Positions 11,301 to 19,906 of a stretch of 64,000 bases of DNA are shown here, piece by piece (within the stretch, counting starts at the first letter, position 1; each line of letters starts with the position of its first letter). Where the stretch lies: the NCBI GenBank assembly GCA_944472135.2, contig OX235270.1:52767267-52831266 (forward strand), written 5' to 3'. The notes below the pieces were generated by a model, which saw only the letters and a program-made list of their open reading frames with translations, was not told where the DNA came from and ran no database searches. This DNA comes from Trichobilharzia regenti. Lineage: Eukaryota > Platyhelminthes > Trematoda > Strigeidida > Schistosomatidae. The translations under genes were made by a program, and so were the position numbers.

Positions 11301-11792
11301 TACATAGTTCGGACGTTCCATGTTCCTACACAGACTTTTTCTTTTGGTGCAAGGAGGTTCACATACTGAAGTTCTGTAGCAATTTTTGTTTACAGGGTGG
11401 GGTTGCTAGCCTCACGCCTGAGAAAAGAATGATTACATTAAGTAAAAGTTTAGAGAGAAGCAACTTTTTGGGTTGCTCCCCTCAAAATCAGAAAATAACG
11501 GACAAACAATGAGAACAACATCAACAAAGGAAACAGTTCACACAAAAAAGGGCAAAAAGCGACGACAACTATACAATAAGACAACATGCAATATAGTTCA
11601 GTATATGTAACTAAAATGATATCTTAACCATAAACTCACTGACTTGGAGCAACTTGAACATATAAATCCAACAATATATACAATTATAGATGTGTTTATG
11701 TTTAAAAATTCCACAAATCCAAACAGTGAGTTATGTGTATTATCTGTCAATAAGATTGTATTTTTTGGATTCAGTGTTCGAAAGGTTAATAA
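8367..11792 (-). mobile_element. RTE-clade LINE (SR2-like) inserted in Gypsy leader
   Basis: A 3426-bp insertion between the Gypsy 5' LTR and gag. It is bounded by the 11-bp direct repeat TTGTTCTTGTA at 8356-8366 and 11793-11803. Copies 1-3 carry the uninterrupted target (GTATTTGTTCTTGTACC on their coding strand), which proves the boundaries. The 3' end (left on this strand) is an AATAATA-type tail at 8367-8395, typical of RTE LINEs. About 430 nt precede the ORF as 5' leader. One intact ORF fills the rest, so the copy looks nearly full length and recent. Confidence 0.93.
8396..11362 (-). CDS. RTE-type LINE ORF: AP endonuclease and reverse transcriptase
   Basis: A 988-codon uninterrupted protein that nicks target DNA and copies the LINE RNA there. 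Order: APE-like endonuclease (GTWNVRTMYETGK near residue 13, ILMGDMNAKLG about 150, DHYLVQG about 245), RT (TPGPDGIPAE about 500, INFID-type block as LNFIDFEKAFDSVDRE, catalytic LDFADDICLISH about 720), and a basic C-terminus with RWIGHTLRK and GRRRVGRPRVTW, all standard for RTE ORF2. The first codon taken here is GTG; the frame opens after TAA at 11390-11392 and the first in-frame ATG is codon 20, inside the first endonuclease strand. The true start is therefore uncertain and may lie upstream through splicing or non-ATG initiation. Confidence 0.92.
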   Translation of the reverse strand: MNLLAPKEKVCVGTWNVRTMYETGKAAQIANEMKRYGIQVLGICESRWNGSGLTKLSTGESVIYSGHPEDNHTHTEGVAIMMSPTATKALIQWEAISSRIMTARFNSKGRKVSIIQCYAPTNNADLEKKEEFYRQLQATMDNTPAGDMKILMGDMNAKLGPDNTGRELIMGREALGEMNENGELFADFCAFNELVIGGSVYKHKDIHKATWVSPDGQTKNQIDFISISRKWRRSLLDTKARRGADVGSDHYLVQGTIQIKLKAFRESGAADRPQAKFNTQKLKDQATKDIFIASIKDKAETQINTSEEVGVEKHWNNLKTVWSQTCIEILGRKKRQDKQWLTTDTWKLIEERRTVKQKIIQCTDEQQKQELNASYNTLNKRVKKSAREDKRKYYETMANEAEQAAGKGDLATLYQTTRNLSGKRSTQIKPIKDDNGKSITKEVEQRKHWVEHFKRLLNRPPPTTRPAIPTTEAELPVNTDPPTKSEVLNAIKMLKTGKTPGPDGIPAEALKIDPETTADLMTPLLEKVWKEGKVPEDWKNSYLFKLPKKGDLSQCKNWRGIMLLSIPSKILSRIILERIKQALDEKLRPEQAGFRRNKSCIDQIATLRIIIEQSLEWQSPLYLNFIDFEKAFDSVDREVIWKLLRYYGVPSTIIHLIQQLYDNAACQVIHNGKLTEAFEVRTGVRQGCLLSPMIFLIAIDWIMRQTTATNEGTGIKWTDTKDLEDLDFADDICLISHKLEDMQMKSNKLAEEASKIGLHVNIDKTEMMKIPCQHQQQQQTTISINGKNLKETTSFTYLGSIVSTTGGTDEDIKARIGKARQAFITLKSVWRSTAISIKNKIRIFNSNVKSVLLYGSETWRVIKSISNKLQTFINNCLRSILKIRWPEKISNRDLWERTNQEPIVKQIGRKKWRWIGHTLRKPSSDITRQALEWNPKGRRRVGRPRVTWRRSCEEEMKACGQTWSRVKKLSENRSQWRCAAEALCSSRN

Positions 11793-11831
11793 TTGTTCTT
11801 GTACCATATATTATTCGACATCATTTTCGTC

Positions 11832-12659
11832 ATGAGTGATCTTAGTCCCAAGGTCATCCGTATCCGCTCAACTCCTAAAACCATTCAGCTCGTACCATAC
11901 TGGCCAGATAATCCTGAAACGTGGTTTCTGCTAGCTGAAGCAGATTTTTGTGAGCACGGGATAACCGATCAACGTTCACAGTTACTTGCAGTTATTCACG
12001 CCCTACCGCGGGAATTCAGCAAGTACGTAACATCACAGATGTTCAGTCCCGAGGTAAGTAACTCGTACGAGTTTCTCAAAGCATCCCTCCTCAGGAGAAA
12101 CGTTCTCACGGACCGACAACGTCTACATGAATTATTTCGTAACATCGAGTTAGGAGATCAGTCAGCCGTGAGCATGCTGACAAGAATGAAAGAAGTCGTC
12201 GGACAAAGTCGGTTCGACGAAGGACTGTTTAGAGAACTCTTCTTAACCAAGCTGCCACAGTCTGTACAGACCGTACTTGTGACACTTCAGGGTACTGTAA
12301 TAGAGGACTTAGCTATTACTGCAGAAAGGATTCTAGAAATAACAAAACGGTCAGTTCCCGAAATATGCTCGATGACGAAGCAGACTTCGGGTAAGGATAC
12401 TGCAATGATAGAGTTATGCAACTCCATCCAGCAGATATTTAGGTCAAACATGAATTCTAACTCCTCCGAGCGTCGTCCTAAATCTCCTCAACGCAGGAGC
12501 TCACGTAGTCGATCTAAGTCCAAACCACGTTCTCTGAAAAACCCTGACTGGTGCTGGTACCACAACACCTATGGCCAAGAAGCGAAGTATTGCCGTAAGC
12601 CTTGTAACCTCGGAAATGTCTCAAAGTCTGTGGGAAACTATCCCGCCGGCACGCGTTAG
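11832..12659 (+). CDS. Gypsy Gag, copy 0 (275 aa)
   Basis: Structural protein of a CsRn1/Boudicca-like Gypsy element; it would package the element RNA in cytoplasmic particles. The start is ATG of [16 protein letters not shown]. The middle is a helical capsid region ([32 protein letters not shown]). The C-terminus is a Ser/Arg-rich stretch, then the CHCC box C-x2-H-x9-C-x3-C within [18 protein letters not shown] near residue 245, characteristic of the CsRn1 clade in place of the usual CCHC knuckle. The ORF is intact although its pol is not and a LINE separates it from its LTR. It ends at TAG 12657, inside the frameshift stem. Confidence 0.88.
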   Translation: MSDLSPKVIRIRSTPKTIQLVPYWPDNPETWFLLAEADFCEHGITDQRSQLLAVIHALPREFSKYVTSQMFSPEVSNSYEFLKASLLRRNVLTDRQRLHELFRNIELGDQSAVSMLTRMKEVVGQSRFDEGLFRELFLTKLPQSVQTVLVTLQGTVIEDLAITAERILEITKRSVPEICSMTKQTSGKDTAMIELCNSIQQIFRSNMNSNSSERRPKSPQRRSSRSRSKSKPRSLKNPDWCWYHNTYGQEAKYCRKPCNLGNVSKSVGNYPAGTR

Positions 12660-12678
12660 CGGCAACCGTCGCCGGTGG
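12632..12678 (+). promoter_or_regulatory. -1 ribosomal frameshift signal, gag/pol of copy 0
   Basis: Slippery heptamer G-GGA-AAC at 12632-12638, in register with Gag codons GTG GGA AAC. A 4-nt spacer (TATC) is followed by an 8-bp stem, 12643-12650 with 12671-12678 (CCGCCGGC with GCCGGTGG, one G-U). Three further pairs (51-53 with 67-69) are possible past one bulged C. The gag stop TAG at 12657 lies in the loop. A -1 shift enters the pol frame exactly. Confidence 0.75.
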
Positions 12679-13784
12679 CACTAGCCACCTAATTTACATC
12701 CATGATGTGATAAGCCAGACTCGATACTTAGTCGACACAGGCGCCGAAGTCAGCGTCCTTCCTGCTACAGCATCAGATCGACAGAAGGAATCTACTTTCA
12801 ACTTACAGGCTGCAAATGGAAAACCAATCGCAACCTTTGGTAGAAAATACGTCTGTCTGAACGTAGGTTTACGCAAACCTATTCGATGGATTTTCCTTCT
12901 CGCTGACGTTACAATGCCCATCATTGTCACGGACCTACTTAATCATCATGCTTTACTCGTAGACGTCCGCTGAAAACGACTGATTGACAAAACTACTAGT
13001 TTGTCTATTATAGGCATCATCTGCATAGGCCCCAGCTTGTCACTCGTTAAGATAAAGGCGATCCTTGATCCAACTTTTAAACCGATCGTTGATAAATGTC
13101 TGGAACTTAATTTCCCGTCTAACGACCTGCCGGGCATAACCAGCAATGTTATGCACCACATCATTACCACAGGACAACCTGTGACATCTAAAGCACGACG
13201 ATTAGCTCCTGACAAACTGAGAATCGCCAGGAATGAATTTGACCATATGCTTACCCTTGGCATCATTCGACCTTCGAATAGCCCATGGGCATCCCCACTT
13301 CATATGGTTCCGAAAAAGGATAGCAATGATTGGCGACCCACCGGTGATTACCGGTGAGTGAATGCCAAAACAACCCCCGATTGCTACCCGTTGCCTCATA
13401 TACACGACCTGACGGCAACCTTATCCGGCGCGACTATATTCTCCAAAATCGACTTGGTTAAAGCGTATAACCAAATCCCGATGGCAACAGAAGATATCCC
13501 GAAAACGGCTATCATTACGCCTTTCGGACGTTTTGAATTTCTACAAATGCCATTCGGTCTTCGGAATGCAGCCCAAACATTCCAACGCTTCATTGATGAA
13601 GTATTTCGCGGTCTCGACTTCGTATACGCATACTTAGACGACTGCCTCATTGCCAGTCCAGACAAGGAAACTCACCTTAGGCACTTGGACTTGGCATTTG
13701 AACGGGTACGCCAACATGGTGTTACCATTAATATTCAAAAGTGTCAAATCGGTGTTGACTCACTCGACTTCCTGGGTCACACTA
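12638..13784 (+). pseudogene. Gypsy Pol fragment, copy 0 (protease and part of RT)
   Basis: Pol in the -1 frame relative to gag. It has the aspartic protease motif [13 protein letters not shown], the RT blocks [12 protein letters not shown] and [15 protein letters not shown], and catalytic AYLDD, then stops being homologous after FLGHT at 13784. Two in-frame TGA codons (12971 and 13355) break it; both stand where the intact copies have CGA (Arg), so each is a single C-to-T change. RNase H, integrase and the 3' LTR are absent, replaced by a REP-A copy. Non-functional. Confidence 0.9.
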
Positions 13785-13790
13785 GTTTAG

Positions 13791-14574
13791 TTTAATAATG
13801 TATATTCTCATATAAACATATAAATTTACATGAAAATGCAAGCCATTTTTACAGGCACAATCAAGTATGATATGGCCTCAAATCGTAGATTGTCTACAAG
13901 TTAATAATGTTTCAACAGCTAAATATTTGATATGTATATATATAAATACACTCATTGTCTCAACCAGGCCGCATAGTTGTTGAGTTTTACAGTTGTCCCC
14001 CAGGTTGCGAGGGAAAATCGACTTCGTTTCGTTTTCATCCCGTGGTTGTAGGCATACGATAACCAAACAACAGTGAGGTAAGTGCAACGTTTACAACGGA
14101 TTGAAAGCTGTTTTAGAAAAGTAAAAGTGCCAAGGTGAATCAATAAAGTGTAATGAAATGGGTAAGTGCAAGTATCACTAATAAATGCATTAATGGAGTA
14201 AACTCCTTAGGCTGGCAACGTTCATTTGCAATGTATAATGCTTCCTGTATGGTTTGCACTATCATGATGTCCACTTTTAGTTTTAATTCATTTTGCCCTT
14301 ATGCCGGTTTTTTATGCCTTTTTGTGCATTCGGTGCACAACCGTACCCTACAGAGAATAGGAATTGAATAAGTCGAATCAAATTCATAAAGAACTATAAA
14401 ATGTTAGGTTTAATGAGATATAATGAGGATCAAGTAAAGACGTTATTAGAAAATGAATCAGATGAGACATTGTGAAGTGATATTTAAAGATCCGACAATG
14501 GACAGCAAGTTAGTTTATAAGATGCCCCATAAATCTGTGCAGATCCCACATGGTCGCATATCAATAATTGGCTG
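13791..14574 (-). repeat. REP-A copy, 5' truncated
   Basis: Minus-strand REP-A, homologous to 26433-27216. Its ATT-rich 3' end abuts the broken Gypsy pol, and its 5' end stops about 140 bp short of the full-length start (after GGCTG at 14574). 5' truncation with an intact 3' tail is the usual outcome of LINE-driven insertion. It marks the inner end of the left inverted arm and may have arrived with, or after, the deletion of pol. Confidence 0.8.
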
Positions 14575-15887
14575 TGATCAGATTAATTGACGTTACTGGA
14601 TTTCCGCAAATATGTTAATAAAGTAAATTTTTGGATCCGCTGCAGTTAGAAGGAAGTAATATAAAAGTTGAACACTTCACCATTGCCTATCTTTCCTGAA
14701 AACTTTCATTTCCTTTTCCCATTCTGTTGTTATGAAAGCCTACTGTGGTTGTCAATATCAGATACATTGTCCCTCTTGTCGAGTATGGCACTAAGCAATT
14801 GAAAAGTTCATGCTTTAGCATCATTCTGAAGTTTAAAAGATGTTTCACTTATTTAAAATAAAGTTATGATGGATACTGAAGTAACACTTGTTTTTATCTG
14901 CTCAGTGTACCCTCTCAGGAGGTTTCTTAGCAGCAATTAGCAGTCTTCTTATTGATTTGGTAGGGAGCTTGAATTCACGTTTAGTTTCATCATCCATCCC
15001 TTTACAGATAATAGCATGCAGTAAATGCATATACTTAAGCATTCAGAACTGAACGTCACAAAGCCCATCTTGGTAAGCTGTTTAAAGATAAATGTTTGAA
15101 AAAATATGACTCATTAGTGTAGCTTCCATATCCTTCATAGCTACAGATAACTGCTGGGAGGGTTAAGAATACTTTGGTGACTTGAAAATGAATGGCTACT
15201 GGGACCGATATGCATTAAGCAACAGGTGTACTAATGGTAGTATGCAGGTGCAAGCTACTCTTCGAGAGAAAACTAATACTATTTGTAGGCAGTGTTACGT
15301 TTCAGAAGGACCATCCATAATATTCTTCGCGTACAAATTCACACTGATTTCATGGCAAGTTGATGCCATTTTATGCAGTAAGCAGTGGCGGTCTTCCAAA
15401 ATTCCTTGTGACAGTGTAAATTCCACTAGTATTCCACATTTGGCTGAAAATGTTCGACCATGTAGTTCGTCAAAATTCAACCACTTGTCTCGTTTATCAT
15501 ATATATGATTTCTTCGATGCTGCCTGAGCGATTTCATCTATCATGGATGAAAAAAATGTTTAAGCTTCTCAGAAGGGATATCTATATCATGTTTGTGAAC
15601 CTATTCTCTATCGAAAACCTAAATCTCATAGCATAACTGCTATGACATTAGCCAGTGCTTGCAGTCAACCTCCGACCTGAAAATCATAGACAACTAACAA
15701 ATATCGAACATTTAAGGCCCTCAAACAAAAATGAAAGCGGTTTCTATATTTAATGACATCAGAAGCATGTCTTCCGTCGTAACGACTCATCTAGGATGTC
15801 AGGAAACCTTTAGGCGTAACTACGAACACAGTACGGGAAAATACCGTTTCCTTCAATCGCAGAAGGCAAAACCTAGCTAAATATATC
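14575..15887. other. Unassigned DNA
   Basis: AT-rich, no supported gene. The plus-strand frame at 15182-15508 (108 codons) shows no motif I recognise and overlaps an opposite-strand frame, so I do not call it. Confidence 0.5.
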
Positions 15888-16251
15888 TGTCAGCCAACTC
15901 TCATAAACTGTCACTGTCCAGCTCTTACAACGCTGGACCTCACGTTATCCCTGGAAGACTTTCAGAAACACTTTGTATTAACCAACGCAAAAATCAGAAC
16001 ACAGATTGGCGACTCAAGAATCCTTGATTCTCACGCCAACATGTAACCAACAATAAGATGATTACACAAGGTCTAAGAATAAATGCTATGACGATAAATC
16101 ACGGTAATACTTCTGATAGTTTTTATCTTCCTTTGAACAGCGAACGATGAGACGATGACTGCCGGATTGATGGCATCCGCGAAAAATGTTGAGGAGTTGG
16201 GTTTGAGCAAACAACCATGAATTGATCGTTCGATCTTCAACTACATTAACA
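15888..16251 (-). mobile_element. BEL/Pao solo LTR with 5-bp target duplication
   Basis: Diverged relative of the 367-bp LTR at 49199-49565: shared blocks include GATGAGACGATGACTG, GAGCAAACAACCA and GATCGTTCGATCTTCAACT. It runs from TGTCAGCC to ATTAACA (364 bp) and is flanked by ATATC on both sides (15883-15887 and 16252-16256). Complete LTR ends with a matching 5-bp duplication and no internal region mean that LTR-LTR recombination removed the rest of the element. Confidence 0.88.
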
Positions 16252-16456
16252 ATATCCCATTTTTGTGAAAAGAGATGCTTCTAACCTCTTGATTTGCATG
16301 AACACGGTAACCCATACAATGAGCGACAGCCCACAACAAATCCTCATCCTCACTCAGCGAATGAAATCAGTGCGGACTTCATGTATGAGCTATTTGATAT
16401 AACCGGAATATTAAAACACTGATGGACCCAGATAAAACTAAGCATTTTGGTGGTGG

Positions 16457-16517
16457 TAGCCTTGTGGTTTAAGCAAGCCGCCAGGCGGTTCGCAGTTAGT
16501 TATCACGCTTCGAGGTC
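16457..16517 (+). repeat. Possible tRNA-derived SINE head (pol III A and B boxes)
   Basis: TAGCCTTGTGG at 16457-16467 fits the A-box pattern TRGYNNARNGG closely, and GCTTCGAGGTC at 16507-16517 resembles the B box GGTTCGANNCC, 39 nt apart, a usual spacing. Neither a full tRNA fold nor a SINE 3' end is visible, so this is only a candidate. Confidence 0.3.
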
Positions 16518-16649
16518 AGCCACTCCCTCAGCATGGGGTTATTTCTTCCTGCCAGATCATTTGTTTGCGGATGATATGGTATTGTCCTGATCTTTTGATA
16601 CCCAGCTGTTTCAAACGCGAAGTGAATTCTCCACTTCCAAAACAAGGGC

Positions 16650-18700
16650 CCTGACCTGTCAACATGATCTTTGGCACACGCGGTCTAAGTCGACACGTAG
16701 AACTACTGAATCAGTCACGGTTCTCGCGCGTTGATTACAGATAACGATGGAGTCTTCCCATCCTTTAGCGTGTTCCACCATCACCGAGAGGTACTGAATG
16801 CCACTGGATTTCGGCGAAAACGGACCCATCACATATACCAACCACAAATCACCTACTGCCTCTAACTGGGATTGACTGCAGAGGCGGTCGTATGCACGGA
16901 TCTCCCTTGATCGACTGGCACCGAGGACACCTAAGTACATCCTTCGCTACATCTTCTCTCATGCCTGACCAATATATCCTTTGTCTCAAGAGGTCGATTG
17001 TTCTGGGGACTTCTCTATATACTAGCTGGTGATATTCTTATATAATCTCATGGTGTAGAGACAAATCAACTTACATCGTTCTCCCGCCAAGTCAGAGCCC
17101 CGTAGGCGTTTCCCGTTAATCCGCTATACTGAGTGGTGTAGTCGGGTACTTACTCGCCATAGGCTGATTCACTTCTGTTCTGTTGATGATAACCTGCATG
17201 ACTATGTCCAGAGTAGGGTCAGGATTCTGATGGTGGATAAGTCTTATTGCGCATTGTTCCGATGCATGCAATCCGTAAACAATCTCCGGTAACTCAGCTC
17301 CATCTTCCGATCTGGATAGAGATTCCACCAGAAAATCTCTTCGGCAGGGACGCATAAGATCGTAAAGTCGTACTCTTGCAGGCGCAAAATCCGCCACAAC
17401 AATTTCCCAGATGGCTTTCTCATCGTCCCCAGAAACTGCAGAGATTTGCAATCAGTTTCGATGTGGAGCTGTCAGCTTAGAAATATAGGTCACAATTTTT
17501 CTACTGCCCATTCTACCGCTAAACATCCCTTCTCCATCGTTGAACACCTCCGTTTTGTGTTAAAACGTGACTGGCGTATTCGACAACTCCTTTACCCTGT
17601 TTAAGTGCTGCGACTGTATGGCAGTCAGCCAGATCTGTGCCCACGGTGAACTGTTTTCTGGGTACAGGCAGTTTTCGCGTCATTTTTTTATGGCCTGGAA
17701 GCCGCTTGGTGTTGTCGAATATCTTCGGTGAATCTTTCGACCAAACAGTTTTAGACTGTCCAGAGGGGACGCTATTTCGCTGAAGTTCTTCACTAACCAA
17801 CGATAAAACGCTGCTCTCCCCTGGAACTGCCTTAGCTTCCTCCTGGAGTTCGGGGCAGCAGTGATCTTTATCGACAAGATTTTCTCCAGAAGTGGTTTTA
17901 TCTCACCGTTGACTATTTTATGACCCTACAGGGTAACACTGTGTCTGGCTAATTCAGATTTTGTTTCGCCGATGGGCAGTCAAAACTCTTCAACGCTTTT
18001 TAACGCGGCTTTAACATAAAGCATATGGTCGCCTTCGTTTTAAATGTGGATGGCGTGATCATCAGTGTGCAGCTCCAAATTCTTCAGGTTTCTAAGTAGC
18101 ATGGTCATCAGTCGTCTGAAGGTAAGCGCTGCACCTGCTAATCCAAATGGCATGCGTTCAAACCGATTCTGTTTCTGGCTCATTGTGAACGCCATCTTAT
18201 CTCTGGAATTGTGTTTCATCGGGGTCTGCTGAAGGTCTAACAACTTAAACGAATTTGTGCCCTTTAGAGGACCCCAGGTCTTAGCATGGACATGGTCTCA
18301 GCTCTGTTAAGCTGTTTGGCTGCCTTCTTCTCTAAAAGAACTGGAGAGTTATTCGGACCGTCAGCCTCTTCAATAATTTCAACATGTAACTTTCACTTGT
18401 CGCTCGAATGTACCCTCTAAATGAAATGATACCCATCGTGTTGTGAATAGCGTCATTTTGTAACTGCTTATCACAATAACTGTTAGGGTCCCCATTTTCA
18501 GCGAATAGATGATCGTAATTTTTAACTAACGCAGACATATTCTGGGCTTTCAAAGCCGTAACACTCGCTGTCTCACTTGTCTTACACATGCTGACAGGTC
18601 CGTATTTCGTTACCACAGCCGTTTCCTTCTTATCAATTACCGCACCGACCCCTCGCGGAAAATCAGCGAAAAATGCTGTCACAGCAACTGGGGAAAAATA
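16650..18700 (-). pseudogene. Decayed Gypsy pol, different lineage from the array element
   Basis: Minus-strand relics in normal pol order, broken by many stops and shifts. Protease/RT linker with KYGPVSMC near 18.6 kb; RT with RFERMPFGLAGAALTFRRLM and a changed catalytic box LHTDD near 18.07-18.24 kb; connection domain LRQFQGRAAFYRWLVKNF near 17.8 kb; RNase H with FTVGTDLADCHTVAALKQ near 17.6 kb and HIETDCKSLQFL then LRLQEYDFTIL near 17.35-17.45 kb (a different frame from the longest ORF there); integrase core GPFSPKSSGIQYLSVMVEHA near 16.8 kb. No LTRs were found. Old and non-functional; the clade is undetermined. Confidence 0.75.
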
Positions 18701-19111
18701 GTAAACGGTAACTGTTGATATAAGTATAAAACTTGGGCACTGTGGTAGAGTATGACTCCATCGTGGAGAAAATTTTATTTTGATAAAATTACAGCGTTAT
18801 ACAGTAATATTTAATGGTGACGTTTAGAGCGCAATTAATACTTCAGCTCATAGTTATATCAAGGCACTACTCACACAACTTTCCTGATTCATCTATATAC
18901 ATTAGTAAAAATTAAACATTTAAACAGAACCAATGTAAGATAAAGTACATTCGGAAATAATATTAGGGCTATCTATAAAATAAAAAAGATGGAAAATAAC
19001 ATGCTTTATAGCAAAAATAAATTGTTAGTATGTTATAATGGGAACTGAATATATGTTGACATTATTTATTATACTGTGATCCGACTGGTAAAAGTACCTT
19101 CCATATTTAGA
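18701..19111. other. Unassigned AT-rich DNA left of Gypsy copy 1
   Basis: No gene, motif or repeat is supported. It directly follows (outside) the 3' LTR of copy 1, so it is the 3' genomic flank of that insertion; the expected short target duplication with the 5' flank at 24277 is not visible. Confidence 0.5.
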
Positions 19112-19406
19112 GGTTGACGGATATCTCGTTCAGCAACTTCTAATTAATTTATTCTCGCGTACCAAAGACAAAGCAAAAGCCAATAATTGATCGTCCAAAC
19201 TAAGTGATATATTTCGGGACCAAAGCAAGCCTTCAGACGAACTCCTAGCTGGCTAGTGATCGTGCACGTGACACGACGGGGTACCAAATGGCGGGGATGC
19301 TTGACCGGAAGCCTTCAGCTAAACAAGTCGACTTAAACAGTGGTGGTCAGCATCCAATGGTGAGTGATTGCTGTGGTCAATAATTTTGGGGAATTATTTA
19401 CCGCTA
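19112..19406 (-). repeat. 3' LTR of Gypsy copy 1 (full, 295 bp)
   Basis: Same core as the LTR at 23982-24276. On the minus strand it is preceded by TG, giving a TGTAGCGG start. It is full length, unlike the 95-bp remnants in copies 2 and 3, which shows that unit 1 keeps the original left edge of the insertion. Confidence 0.88.
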
Positions 19407-19906
19407 CAGCTCACTCCCCCCTAGTGGGGTCGTGAGGACCCTAAGACAGAACCAGCCGGAAGTAAAAAAACTCGATGGTTCCCTTTCGGGTGAAAAAATC
19501 TTCCGAGCGGCTTGGTGGTATGCCTACTGGTTTGTCTGCCTATGCTAAATGGGTGTTTGTACATAGCTTCCTTGAAGTTGTTCGTTGGATTCCGTGCTTC
19601 GTTTGTTTCCTGTCCAGTGCCCGTCGCACCTGGAAAAGAAAACAAGAACGCTAAGAACCATGTCGAGGAAAATGTACGAAATGAGCTTTTTGGTTAAAAA
19701 AATTATGTGCATTTACTATACAGTAAAATAATGCTAAGTTCAGAACATCGAAAAAAATACATCTAATTAATTTTTTTGTGTATGTTACATGAACTGTTGG
19801 AAAAAAAATTTTTGTGTTCGGTGGTACTGTATATAAAAAAAATTGATACGTCAAAAAAAATAGTCAGTACCACAAACGAATGAGTTGCGTGAATCACACG
19901 ACTTCG
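19407..19906 (-). other. 3' untranslated region of Gypsy copy 1
   Basis: Between the pol stop and the 3' LTR. It contains A- and T-rich runs and a polypurine stretch next to the LTR. Open frames here are hydrophobic or A/T-driven, differ between copies because of 1-nt indels, and show no envelope signature. Confidence 0.6.

Larger units (their letters stand above)
2072..13784 (-). repeat. Left arm: inverted copy of the 10.87 kb array unit
   Basis: The arm is the reverse complement of 21910-30186. Up to the RTE insertion, paired positions sum to 32257 (for example 7981 pairs with 24276); after it they sum to 35694, a shift of 3437 nt that equals the RTE (3426) plus its 11-bp target duplication. 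The arm holds a CR1-like fragment, REP-A, the exon-like ORF, one LTR, gag and the first third of pol. It ends inside pol after CACACTA at 13784, where a REP-A copy begins a few bases later. The left end is at GGTCGTAGCG, with unique DNA beyond. Confidence 0.9.

Noticed and set aside
17116..17451. 111-codon minus-strand ORF as a gene
   Set aside because: It overlaps RNase H relics of the decayed Gypsy pol that lie in another frame (ETDCKSLQFL, LRLQEYDFTIL); it is an accidental frame.
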